A stretch of 64,000 nucleotides of DNA from Maritimibacter sp. (GTDB lineage: Bacteria; Pseudomonadota; Alphaproteobacteria; Rhodobacterales; Rhodobacteraceae): contig JAABTN010000005.1 of assembly GCA_011389895.1 (NCBI GenBank), positions 62,001 through 126,000 of the forward strand, in the 5' to 3' direction. The position numbers and the translations under genes were made by a program. This document shows, in pieces, positions 55,539 through 63,176 of the stretch. The notes beneath the pieces are model-generated. The model had not been told where the DNA came from. It made no database searches and worked only from the letters and a program-made list of their open reading frames with translations. The stretch's first letter is position 1, and the number at the start of each line of letters is the position of its first letter.

Positions 55539-57050
55539 TCAGTCTTCGCGCCGTTCCTCGAAGCTTTTGGCGATGAAGGTCGGCATGTGATCGCCCATGC
55601 CAACGGGTGATCTGTCGCCGCCCTTGCCCCGACCCCGGCCAGAGCCACGCGCGGGCTTGTCGTTGCGCGACCGTTGCTCGGATCGCTTGGGCTGCTCCGC
55701 TTTGGTCTGCTCTGCCTTGGCCTTTTCGGGCTTCGGCGTCTCGGGGGCCTCGGGGGCTTTGTCCTCGGGCGCCGCAGTCACGGGCTCCGGCTTGGTCTCC
55801 TTCGGCGTCTCGTCTTTCTTAGCGCGGCTGCGCCCCCGTTTGGGCGCTTCGCCGGATTTCTCCGGTGTCTTCGCGGTTTCCGGGGCGGCGGGTTTGCCAC
55901 CGGTCGGAAGACCGTCAATGCGCGGGATCGGCTTCTCGGTCAGCCGTTCGATAGCGTCGAGGTTCTTTTCATCGCGCGGCTCGCAGATCATGATCGCCTT
56001 GCCGTCGCGGCCTGCGCGACCGGTCCGCCCGATGCGGTGCACGTAATCCTCGGCATGGCCGGGCACGTCGTAGTTGAACACATGGCTCACGGCCGGCACG
56101 TCGAGACCGCGTGCGGCCACGTCCGAGGCGACGAGGAAGCGAAGGGTGCCATCGCGGAACCCCTGCAACACCTCGGTGCGCTTGGATTGATCAAGGTCGC
56201 CGTGGATCGGAGCCGCGTCATAGCCGTGTTTTTTCAGGCTCTTGGCCACCACGTCCACGTCCGTCTTGCGGTTGCAAAAGATGATCGCGTTGCTACAGGC
56301 GTCGCCTTCCTTGTCGATGATCGTGCGCAAGACGTTGCGCTTCTCGGTCGCGGCGCGGTCGCGGCGGGACGGTTTGAACAGGTAGAGTTCCTGCTTGATG
56401 TTCTCGCCGGTCGTCGCCTGTCGCGCGACTTCGACGCGGGCCGGGTTGGACAGGAAGGTGTTGGTGATGCGCTCGATCTCGCCCGCCATGGTGGCCGAGA
56501 AGAACAGCGTTTGCCGGGTGAACGGCACGAGGCCGAAGATGCGTTCGATGTCGGGGATGAACCCCATGTCGAGCATTCGGTCGGCTTCGTCCACCACCAT
56601 GATCTGAACACCGGTGAGCAAAAGCTTGCCGCGCTCGAAGTGATCGAGCAGGCGGCCGGGGGTGGCGATCAGCACGTCGACGCCCCGGTCGATCAACTGG
56701 TCCTGTTCCTTGAAGCTGACGCCGCCGATAAGCAGCGCCTTGGTCAGCTTCACGTGTTTTGCATAGGTCTCGAAATTCTCGGCCACCTGTGCGGCAAGCT
56801 CCCGCGTCGGGCAGAGGACCAGCGACCGGGGCATACGCGCGCGCGCCCGTCCGCGGGCGAGCATGGAGACCATGGGCAGGGTGAAAGAGGCGGTCTTGCC
56901 GGTCCCAGTCTGGGCGATGCCCAGAACGTCGCGGCCTTCGAGCGCGGGGGGGATGGCGTCAGCCTGAATGGGGGTCGGGGTTTCATAGCCTGCCTCTTCG
57001 ACAGCCTTGAGAACCTTGGGAGAGAGATTGAGATCGGAGAATTTGGTCAA
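55539..57050 (-). CDS. DEAD-box RNA helicase, RhlE-like
   Basis: A 503-residue ATP-dependent RNA helicase. It has the Q motif region 'ETPTPIQADAIPPALEGRDV', motif I 'AQTGTGKTASF', motif II 'VVDEADRMLDMGF', motif III 'FFSATM' and motif VI 'YVHRIGRTGRAGRDG'. After residue about 380 comes a disordered Lys/Glu/Pro-rich tail ending in an Arg/Gly stretch ('SGRGRGKGGDRSPVGMG'), typical of RhlE helicases. Likely roles are ribosome assembly or RNA decay. It converges on the RNase J gene. Confidence 0.93.
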   Translation of the reverse strand: MTKFSDLNLSPKVLKAVEEAGYETPTPIQADAIPPALEGRDVLGIAQTGTGKTASFTLPMVSMLARGRARARMPRSLVLCPTRELAAQVAENFETYAKHVKLTKALLIGGVSFKEQDQLIDRGVDVLIATPGRLLDHFERGKLLLTGVQIMVVDEADRMLDMGFIPDIERIFGLVPFTRQTLFFSATMAGEIERITNTFLSNPARVEVARQATTGENIKQELYLFKPSRRDRAATEKRNVLRTIIDKEGDACSNAIIFCNRKTDVDVVAKSLKKHGYDAAPIHGDLDQSKRTEVLQGFRDGTLRFLVASDVAARGLDVPAVSHVFNYDVPGHAEDYVHRIGRTGRAGRDGKAIMICEPRDEKNLDAIERLTEKPIPRIDGLPTGGKPAAPETAKTPEKSGEAPKRGRSRAKKDETPKETKPEPVTAAPEDKAPEAPETPKPEKAKAEQTKAEQPKRSEQRSRNDKPARGSGRGRGKGGDRSPVGMGDHMPTFIAKSFEERRED

Positions 57051-57169
57051 GTAGGTGCCTTTCGCTGGGTTGCGGCGTTATGGCCGCTTGTTCCCGCGCG
57101 GCCGGCCCGGGCCGGATTGCCAGAGCACTTGATCTTGTTGGGCGGTGTACGCCGCCCGGGGCGCACAGT

Positions 57170-57204
57170 CAAGAACACCGGGGCAAGAACACCGGGGCAA
57201 GAAC
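57170..57204. repeat. 14-bp tandem repeat, two and a half copies
   Basis: CAAGAACACCGGGG is repeated at 57170-57183 and 57184-57197, followed by a partial CAAGAAC. It lies in the divergent region between the helicase and OsmC genes. Confidence 0.95.
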
Positions 57205-57279
57205 GCGAAGCGGAACAAGCGGTTCGCGGTGCGCGTTGTAGCGTGGCAACCCGCAAGTATCACAGGACAGGAGGACAAC

Positions 57280-57699
57280 ATGATCCAGAAACATGGCAGC
57301 GCGCATTGGACAGGTGGGCTACAAGACGGCAAAGGCGTGGTCTCGACCGAAAGCGGCGTGCTTGACAAGGTCGCCTATGTGTTCGCCCAACGCTTCGAGG
57401 ACGCGGCCGGTTCGAACCCGGAGGAATTGATCGGTGCGGCCCATGCCGCCTGTTATTCCATGGCGCTGGCGAATGTTCTGGGCGACTCGGGGATCACGCC
57501 AGAGGACATCGACACCCGGTCGACCGTATCGCTCGACATGTCGGACGGGCCAAGGATCGCTTCGGCGCATTTGGACGTGACCATCAAGTCGGAAGGCGAC
57601 GCGGAAAAGATCCGGGAGGCCGCGAAGGCCGCCGAGCAGGGCTGTCCGGTGAGTGCGCTTCTGGATTGCGAGATCACGTCCGAGGTCACGTTGACCTAA
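57280..57699 (+). CDS. OsmC family peroxiredoxin-like protein
   Basis: A 139-residue protein with two redox cysteines in the OsmC/Ohr arrangement: Cys58 in 'GAAHAACYSMALANVL' and Cys122 in 'AEQGCPVSALLDCE'. Members reduce organic hydroperoxides with lipoyl-type thiols. The start 'MIQKHGSAHWTGGLQDGKGV' marks the OsmC rather than the Ohr subgroup. ACAGGAGG precedes the ATG at 57280. It stands as a single gene with a hairpin after it. Confidence 0.92.
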   Translation: MIQKHGSAHWTGGLQDGKGVVSTESGVLDKVAYVFAQRFEDAAGSNPEELIGAAHAACYSMALANVLGDSGITPEDIDTRSTVSLDMSDGPRIASAHLDVTIKSEGDAEKIREAAKAAEQGCPVSALLDCEITSEVTLT

Positions 57700-57735
57700 C
57701 GATACTGGCCAGAAGATACTGGCCTCAAGATCAGG

Positions 57736-57754
57736 CGGGGCCAAAAGGGCCCCG
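57736..57754. terminator. Hairpin between the osmC-like and CxxC-protein genes
   Basis: CGGGGCC / GGCCCCG with loop AAAAG lies between two convergent genes. It has no long U-run on either side. A 10-bp direct repeat (GATACTGGCC at 57701 and 57715) precedes it. Confidence 0.5.
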
Positions 57755-57762
57755 TCCCGCGC

Positions 57763-58209
57763 TCAGCTTCCGGTGATTTTCGCGCCGCGCATGATCGCAG
57801 CCTGCCAGGTTTCAGGGTCGTGCATCAATTCGAGTGCCCCGACGACCGATATCTTCTGGCCTTCCTCGATCACCACGGCTTCGTCCAGCTCGACCTGCAA
57901 CTGGCCCTGATGCTGCGATGACCCGCAGAACGGGCAATCGCCCATGTCCGCCACCAGCATGAGCTCAAGCGTCGGCTCACTGGGGTCGAGGGTCAATGGC
58001 ACCGCGTAGCCGGTGATCGCGAATTTCTCGACGCCGTTCTCGATCTCGGCGGGATAGGATTTCACCACGTGGTAGGCCCCGTCCGTGGTGATTTCCTCGA
58101 TCTCGATATTCGACAGCACGGCCCATGGGTCATCGGCGGCCATGGTCGGAAGGACGTAGCCCGCCGCCATCAGGGCAAATGTGCTCGTCGCGGTCACGGT
58201 GCGGTTCAT
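57763..58209 (-). CDS. Exported CxxC protein resembling DUF3299
   Basis: A 148-residue protein with a signal peptide ('FALMAAGYVLPTMAADD', cleavage near AMA). The mature part reads like a DUF3299-type fold: 'KFAITGYAVPLTLDPSEPTL' followed by 'LVADMGDCPFCGSSQHQGQL', with Cys92 and Cys95 as a CxxC pair. Such proteins are found in the periplasm and are poorly understood; a metal-binding or thiol role is possible. The nearest upstream gene starts far to the right, so it has its own promoter. Confidence 0.75.
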   Translation of the reverse strand: MNRTVTATSTFALMAAGYVLPTMAADDPWAVLSNIEIEEITTDGAYHVVKSYPAEIENGVEKFAITGYAVPLTLDPSEPTLELMLVADMGDCPFCGSSQHQGQLQVELDEAVVIEEGQKISVVGALELMHDPETWQAAIMRGAKITGS

Positions 58210-58316
58210 GTGATGCCTCTTGGTTTCGTGTTTTGAAGGCAGTTTACGCAGTTGCCCGAACGGGTCAATCCGCCGGTTCCGGGTGCGCGGTCCCCCGCCA
58301 CATCGAACCCGTCACA

Positions 58317-58823
58317 TCACACCAGCCCGGTTGCGGGCGGAAGGTCGTCGTTGCCGGCGGGCGGGGTGGCAAGCGCCTGCATCCGGGCGACAAAGAGCGC
58401 GCCCCCGGCCTCGGGCGGCAGATGGGCGAGACATTGGGCAAAGCGTGGGGCGGATTGTGCCAGCGTCTCGATCCGGGGAAGAAGCGCGGGGCCATGTGCG
58501 GCGAGCAGTTCGCACAACGGCCCTTGCGCGATCAGGGTCAGATCATCGGGCGTCTGCGCGGCCACCATGAGCGCGGCTTGAAGGTTCAGCGCATGGTCCG
58601 GGTCGTGGTCTGTCAGCGCGCTGGCGACAAGGGCGGTCCAGACCTCGGGATGGGCTTCGAAACGCTCATCCCCGGTATCCTCCCCGCCGTCATCTTCTGT
58701 GTCGCGCAGGAACATGAGAAGCCGCTGTGCCAGCCGCGCTAGGGGCAGATCGCCGGGCGGCAAGGCCTCGTCATCAACGCCAAGCGACTTGGCGACGAAA
58801 GGGCGGGGAATGCTGTTATCCAT
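58317..58823 (-). CDS. Uncharacterised alpha-helical protein
   Basis: A 168-residue acidic protein, mostly helical, with no signal peptide or membrane segment. The pattern 'CELLAAHGPALLPRIETLAQ' followed by 'SAPRFAQCLAHLPPEA' recalls small proteins of the DUF6869 kind, but I am not sure. ATG at 58823 (MDNSIPRPFVAKSLG) is favoured because the longer frame adds an Arg/Gly-rich lead. It is 32 bp downstream of prfC on the same strand and may be co-transcribed. Confidence 0.65.
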   Translation of the reverse strand: MDNSIPRPFVAKSLGVDDEALPPGDLPLARLAQRLLMFLRDTEDDGGEDTGDERFEAHPEVWTALVASALTDHDPDHALNLQAALMVAAQTPDDLTLIAQGPLCELLAAHGPALLPRIETLAQSAPRFAQCLAHLPPEAGGALFVARMQALATPPAGNDDLPPATGLV

Positions 58824-58855
58824 GCCGCTGCCTCCCGCCGGGCCGATTGCGCGCC

Positions 58856-60466
58856 TCACGCGCCATGCAATTCCTTGGTCGCCGAGAGGGTCAAATCTGG
58901 AAAATCGCGTTCCACCCGGTCGATGTCCCATTGCAGACGGGTCAGAAACACCGGGTCGCCATCGTTGTCATACCCGATGTGCTGCTTGTTCGCCTCGATC
59001 AGCTTGTCGAGATGGGCCTTCGGGCCGGTCACCCAGCGGGCCGAGGTGAATTGTGACGGCTCGAAACGGACCGGCAGGCCATATTCCATCTCGATGCGGC
59101 TGGCCAAAACTTCGAATTGAAGCTGACCAACCACGCCTACGATGAAGCCCGAGCCGATGTTGGGTTTGAACACCTTCGCCGCGCCTTCTTCGGCAAACTG
59201 CATCAGCGCCTTTTCAAGGTGCTTGGCCTTCATCGGGTCGCCCGCCCGCACGCCTTGCAGCAATTCGGGCGCGAAGGACGGAATTCCGGTGACGCGCAGC
59301 GCTTCGCCTTCGGTCAGCGTGTCACCGATACGAAGCTGTCCGTGGTTGGGAATGCCAATGATGTCACCCGCCCAGGCCTCTTCCGCAAGCTCCCGGTCCG
59401 AGGCGAGAAACATCACCGGGTTCGAGATCGCCATGGGTTTCTTGGTGCGCACATGGGTCAACTTCATGCCGCGCTTGAAATGGCCCGAGGCCATCCGCAC
59501 GAAGGCCACGCGGTCGCGGTGCTTGGCGTCCATGTTGGCCTGCACCTTGAACACGAACCCCGACACCGCCGTCTCATCGGGCGCGATCTGGCGCGGCTCT
59601 GCCGATTGCGGCTGCGGTTCGGGGCCATAGCCGGCGATCCCCTCCATCAGCTCTTTCACCCCGAAGGAATTGATGGCCGAGCCGAACCAGATCGGCGTCA
59701 TCTGGCCTGCAAGAACTTCGGCAGGGTCCAGCGCGGGCAAGAGCGCGCGCGCCATCTCGACCTCTTCGATGAGTTGCTCCAGAAGATGCGCGGGCACATG
59801 GTCGGCCAGCTTGGGGTCTTCCAGCCCCTCGATCTTGATCGATGTTGCAACCTTGTTGCGGTCGGCCCGGTCCATGATCTCAAGCCGGTCGTGCAGCATA
59901 TCGTAACAGCCCAGAAATTCGCGCCCTTGCCCGATGGGCCAAGAGGCGGGGGTGACGTGGATCGTCAGCATTTCCTGGATCTCGTCGATGATCTCGAAGG
60001 TGTCGCGGCTTTCGCGGTCCATCTTGTTGCAAAATGTCAGGATCGGCAGGTCACGCATCCGGCAGACTTCGAACAGCTTGCGTGTCTGGCTCTCGACCCC
60101 TTTCGCGCCATCAATCACCATGATCGCGGCGTCCACGGCGGTGAGCGTGCGGTAGGTGTCCTCGGAAAAATCCGAGTGGCCGGGGGTATCGACGAGGTTG
60201 AAGCGGTAGCTGTCGAAATCGAACGACATGGCCGAGGCCGAGACGGAAATGCCCCTGTCCTTTTCCATCTGCATGAAATCCGATCGGGTGCGCCGTGCCT
60301 CGCCTTTGGCGCGCACCTGTCCCGCGAGCTGGATCGCGCCACCATAGAGCAGGAATTTCTCGGTCAGCGTCGTCTTGCCCGCATCCGGGTGCGAAATGAT
60401 GGCGAAGGTCCTCCGGCGAGCGATCTCGGCGGGCAGGTCCGGGCGGTTCGAGGCGGTGTCCAACAT
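58856..60466 (-). CDS. prfC: Peptide chain release factor 3
   Basis: A 536-residue GTPase that removes RF1/RF2 from the ribosome after termination. G1 is 'ISHPDAGKTTLTEKFLLYGG', G3 is 'LVDTPGHSDFSEDTY', G4 is 'FCNKMDRES', and 'EARRTRSDFMQMEKDRGISV' is the switch I region. The C-terminal domains match RF3, not EF-G. ATG at 60466 (MLDTASNRPDLPAEIARRRT) is chosen over an 18-residue extension. Confidence 0.96.
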   Translation of the reverse strand: MLDTASNRPDLPAEIARRRTFAIISHPDAGKTTLTEKFLLYGGAIQLAGQVRAKGEARRTRSDFMQMEKDRGISVSASAMSFDFDSYRFNLVDTPGHSDFSEDTYRTLTAVDAAIMVIDGAKGVESQTRKLFEVCRMRDLPILTFCNKMDRESRDTFEIIDEIQEMLTIHVTPASWPIGQGREFLGCYDMLHDRLEIMDRADRNKVATSIKIEGLEDPKLADHVPAHLLEQLIEEVEMARALLPALDPAEVLAGQMTPIWFGSAINSFGVKELMEGIAGYGPEPQPQSAEPRQIAPDETAVSGFVFKVQANMDAKHRDRVAFVRMASGHFKRGMKLTHVRTKKPMAISNPVMFLASDRELAEEAWAGDIIGIPNHGQLRIGDTLTEGEALRVTGIPSFAPELLQGVRAGDPMKAKHLEKALMQFAEEGAAKVFKPNIGSGFIVGVVGQLQFEVLASRIEMEYGLPVRFEPSQFTSARWVTGPKAHLDKLIEANKQHIGYDNDGDPVFLTRLQWDIDRVERDFPDLTLSATKELHGA

Positions 60467-60574
60467 GGGGGCGATATATGGCCACGGGCAGGGCAGGGCA
60501 AGCGCAGCCTTGCGGGGCAATCGCGCGCTGGTCGGGTGTTGCGACTCGGCCCGCCGCTATGTCACGCCTGCGCC

Positions 60575-60940
60575 ATGCAAAAGAACGGTGACGATACAGA
60601 TCTTGTGCTCATGGTCGCGGGCGGCGCCGGCTTGGTCGCGACCGGCACGGCGGTCGGGGGCACACAACCCCTGATCGGTTTTGCGATCCTTGCGGTGGCG
60701 GTGACGCTTTTGATCTATGCCCTCGTGCGCATGGCGCGACGCCAGAAGGCGCAGGACGGGAAAGATGCCCCGCGCCGATCCGACGTTTGGATTTTGGCCG
60801 CGGTGATTGGCATGATGCTGTCGGGCGGTGGCGCGGCGCTGGCGGTCGTGCTCGACCCGGCGGTTGGCCTAGGCATCGCGCTTGGCGGCGGGGTGCTATG
60901 CGGGATCGGCGGTTGGCGGATGATCGTCGGGCAACAGTGA
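60575..60940 (+). CDS. Small membrane protein of unknown function
   Basis: A 121-residue protein with four hydrophobic segments ('DLVLMVAGGAGLVATGTAV', 'LIGFAILAVAVTLLIYALV', 'VWILAAVIGMMLSGGGAALA' and 'AVGLGIALGGGVLCGIGGW') and a basic cytoplasmic loop between the second and third. No family is recognised. It is divergent from prfC and converges with the second Hint gene. The upstream frame extension is a shadow of prfC. Confidence 0.65.
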   Translation: MQKNGDDTDLVLMVAGGAGLVATGTAVGGTQPLIGFAILAVAVTLLIYALVRMARRQKAQDGKDAPRRSDVWILAAVIGMMLSGGGAALAVVLDPAVGLGIALGGGVLCGIGGWRMIVGQQ

Positions 60941-60965
60941 CCGGGCACGCCGCGCCGCGCGCGGT

Positions 60966-62030
60966 TCAGATCGCCGAGACGCGCTTTAGCATCTCCGCCG
61001 GGTCGCGCTGACGGTTGAAATCGCCTTCGCGCAATTCCACCGCGCCCAGGGGGTAGTCCGAGGGGCGCTCGGTTCCAAGCTTTGCCGCGATCTCTTTCGG
61101 CAGGGCCGGGCGCGTCGTGGTGTCTATGAAATAGCTCTCTGCCGCGATGCCTTCGGCGTAAATGATCTCGTGGCGGTCAAACAGCACCTGCACGTACTCC
61201 ACGAAGCCGCCGGGCACCTGCGTCACGGTAGTGCCGTTGATCAACAGGCCCGCCTTTACCAAAAGCTCGCGCTGTCCCGGCTTCACCGCGTCGATGCGCT
61301 GGTAGATGAAGAACCGGTGGTTCGGGCTGACGGTCAGCGGGCGATGGTTGTTCAACGCGCCTTCTGCGATCACCACCGGGGCAAAGGCCCCCTCGGCGCG
61401 CATGGTCTGCGTCCCGACCCAGCGCACCTCTTGCACCCCGTTGTCCCGCGTCAGCACGCGGTCCCCCGGGCGCAGGTCTTCGACCGGCATCTGCCGCCCG
61501 TCGCCCATGGTGATATGGGTGCCGCTGGTGAACGACACGGTCGCGCTTTCGGCCAAGCGGCGCGGGCCATTTTCGCGGTCGATGGTGACAAGGCGATAGG
61601 GCGTCGCGGGGTCGATCGGGTCGAGCGGGTAGAGATAGACCTCGGCAATCGTGCCACTGGTCGGCTCGACCTCGACAAAGATCAACGCCTCCAGCGTGGC
61701 GCGTTCGGGCGTCATGAAGGTGACGAGGCTGTCGAGGAAAAGGGGCGCGTCCGGTTGCCCCACGCCGGTGTCCTTTGCGACCGAGAACCGGTGCGCAGTG
61801 CCCGCGCCCTTGTCCCCGTCACCCCCTGTTATGGCCCCGTCGTTCAGGGCCACCGCCAGCCGAACCGGCGTTCGGTCCTTGCCAAGCTCATAGCAATCGT
61901 CATGCACGAGATCGGTGGCATCGGACAGGGCATCGCCTTCGTTCACACCATGAGTCACGACAAAGGCCTCGGCCGGATAGACCGAGAGCTGCCGAATCGG
62001 CAGGTAGGCGCGCGTTTCGATGTCTTTCAT
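60966..62030 (-). CDS. Hint_2 domain protein with Ser in place of the first Cys
   Basis: A 354-residue protein. The N-terminal half (residues about 1-160) contains 'YLPIRQLSVYPAEAFVVTHG' and is not a family I recognise. Residues about 163-300 are a Hint_2 domain ('GTHITMGDGRQMPVEDLRPG', then 'DRVLTRDNGVQEVRWVG' and 'VSPNHRFFIYQRID'). The position that is Cys580 in the Hint protein at 1.4-3.7 kb is Ser166 here. Cleavage by the usual thioester route may therefore be altered or lost. No signal peptide or RTX repeat is present. ATG at 62030 fits best. Confidence 0.82.
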   Translation of the reverse strand: MKDIETRAYLPIRQLSVYPAEAFVVTHGVNEGDALSDATDLVHDDCYELGKDRTPVRLAVALNDGAITGGDGDKGAGTAHRFSVAKDTGVGQPDAPLFLDSLVTFMTPERATLEALIFVEVEPTSGTIAEVYLYPLDPIDPATPYRLVTIDRENGPRRLAESATVSFTSGTHITMGDGRQMPVEDLRPGDRVLTRDNGVQEVRWVGTQTMRAEGAFAPVVIAEGALNNHRPLTVSPNHRFFIYQRIDAVKPGQRELLVKAGLLINGTTVTQVPGGFVEYVQVLFDRHEIIYAEGIAAESYFIDTTTRPALPKEIAAKLGTERPSDYPLGAVELREGDFNRQRDPAEMLKRVSAI

Positions 62031-62283
62031 GGCAACGACCCCAATCGGATCGGGTCTCACGCACCCCCGCACGCGACCCGAACCACCGACCGCCACTTTA
62101 CTGCGTGGCGCAGCAAAAGGTCAACAAACGGTTGATTTTGCCCATGGTTCGGCCTCAAACCGGCCGGGATTGTTCCGCCGCGGTGAACAGATCGGCAGGG
62201 GCGGGGGGATTGGGTCAGGCCCGGCAATGGGCGAATCGCGCGGGCGGTGATAGCGATGCGCAAAACCAAACGGAGGGTTCGGA

Positions 62284-63063
62284 ATGGATTTTGGTCTCAA
62301 GGGGAAACGCGCGCTGGTCTGTGCCAGCTCCAAGGGGTTGGGGCGCGGCTGTGCCGAAGCCTTGGCGGGCGAGGGCGTGTCGCTTGTCATCAACAGCCGT
62401 TCGGCCGATGTGCTGGAGACAACCGCGCAGGAGATCCGCGACCAATTCGGTGTCGATGTCGTGGCGGTTGCCGCCGATGTGTCGACCGAGGCGGGGCGCG
62501 CGCAGATCCTCGATGCGGCGGCCGGTGTGGACATTCTCGTCAACAACGCGGGCGGCCCACCGCCGGGGGTCTGGACGGATTGGGAGCGCGACGATTTCAT
62601 AAAGGCGCTGGATGCCAACATGCTGGCCCCGATCGCGATGATCAAGGCGCTGGTCCCGACGATGATGGAGCGTGGCTGGGGCCGGGTGGTCAACATCACC
62701 TCCCGCGCGGTGAAGGCGCCGCTCCCCGCGCTTGGCCTGTCCAATTCGGCGCGTGCCGGGCTAACCGGTTATGTCGCCGGCACATCGCGCCAGATCGCCA
62801 AGTCGGGCGTGACCATGAACAACCTCTTGCCCGGCATGCATGACACTGACCGCGTGAAGGCGCTGGATGAAAACGCCGCCGAGACGCAAGGGATCACCTT
62901 TGACGAGGCGCGAAATGCCCGGCGGGCGGGTTCGCTCATGGGGCGCGACGGCACCGCCGAGGAATTCGGTGCGGCCTGTGCGTTCCTGTGCTCTGTGCAG
63001 GCCGGGTTCATCACGGGCCAGAACATCCTTGCCGATGGCGGCGAGGTGAACGCCACGATTTGA
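62284..63063 (+). CDS. SDR family oxidoreductase lacking the YxxxK pair
   Basis: A 259-residue short-chain dehydrogenase relative. The cofactor site reads 'ALVCASSKGLGRGCAEALAG' (CASSKGLG instead of TGxxxGIG) and 'ILVNNAGGPPPG' is normal. Ser is kept in 'VNITSRAVKAP', but where YxxxK is expected the protein has 'ALGLSNSARAGLTGYV'. Similar substitutions occur in a known subgroup, so the gene need not be inactive. AACGGAGGG precedes the ATG. The 253-bp region before it is the shared divergent promoter with the Hint gene and contains TCAAC/GTTGA at 62121-62135. Confidence 0.85.
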   Translation: MDFGLKGKRALVCASSKGLGRGCAEALAGEGVSLVINSRSADVLETTAQEIRDQFGVDVVAVAADVSTEAGRAQILDAAAGVDILVNNAGGPPPGVWTDWERDDFIKALDANMLAPIAMIKALVPTMMERGWGRVVNITSRAVKAPLPALGLSNSARAGLTGYVAGTSRQIAKSGVTMNNLLPGMHDTDRVKALDENAAETQGITFDEARNARRAGSLMGRDGTAEEFGAACAFLCSVQAGFITGQNILADGGEVNATI

Positions 63064-63117
63064 CGCGGGCCCCAAGGCTTGCCGGGGGCGTGCGCGCTTG
63101 CTATCTGCCTCGCAAAG

Positions 63118-63136
63118 CCCGATGGTTTTCATCGGG
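63118..63136. terminator. Hairpin before the ABC transporter gene
   Basis: A perfect seven-base-pair stem CCCGATG / CATCGGG with loop GTTTT lies 55 bp after the SDR stop. It has no downstream U-run. It may end the SDR transcript or lie in the leader of the ABC transporter transcript. Confidence 0.4.
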
Positions 63137-63176
63137 TATCGGCGAATAACGGCAGGTATCGGAAAGGGCAGGGCTT

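Noticed and set aside
57170-57204. Possible CRISPR or other array
   Set aside because: Only two and a half adjoining 14-bp copies with no spacers; no cas genes in the window.
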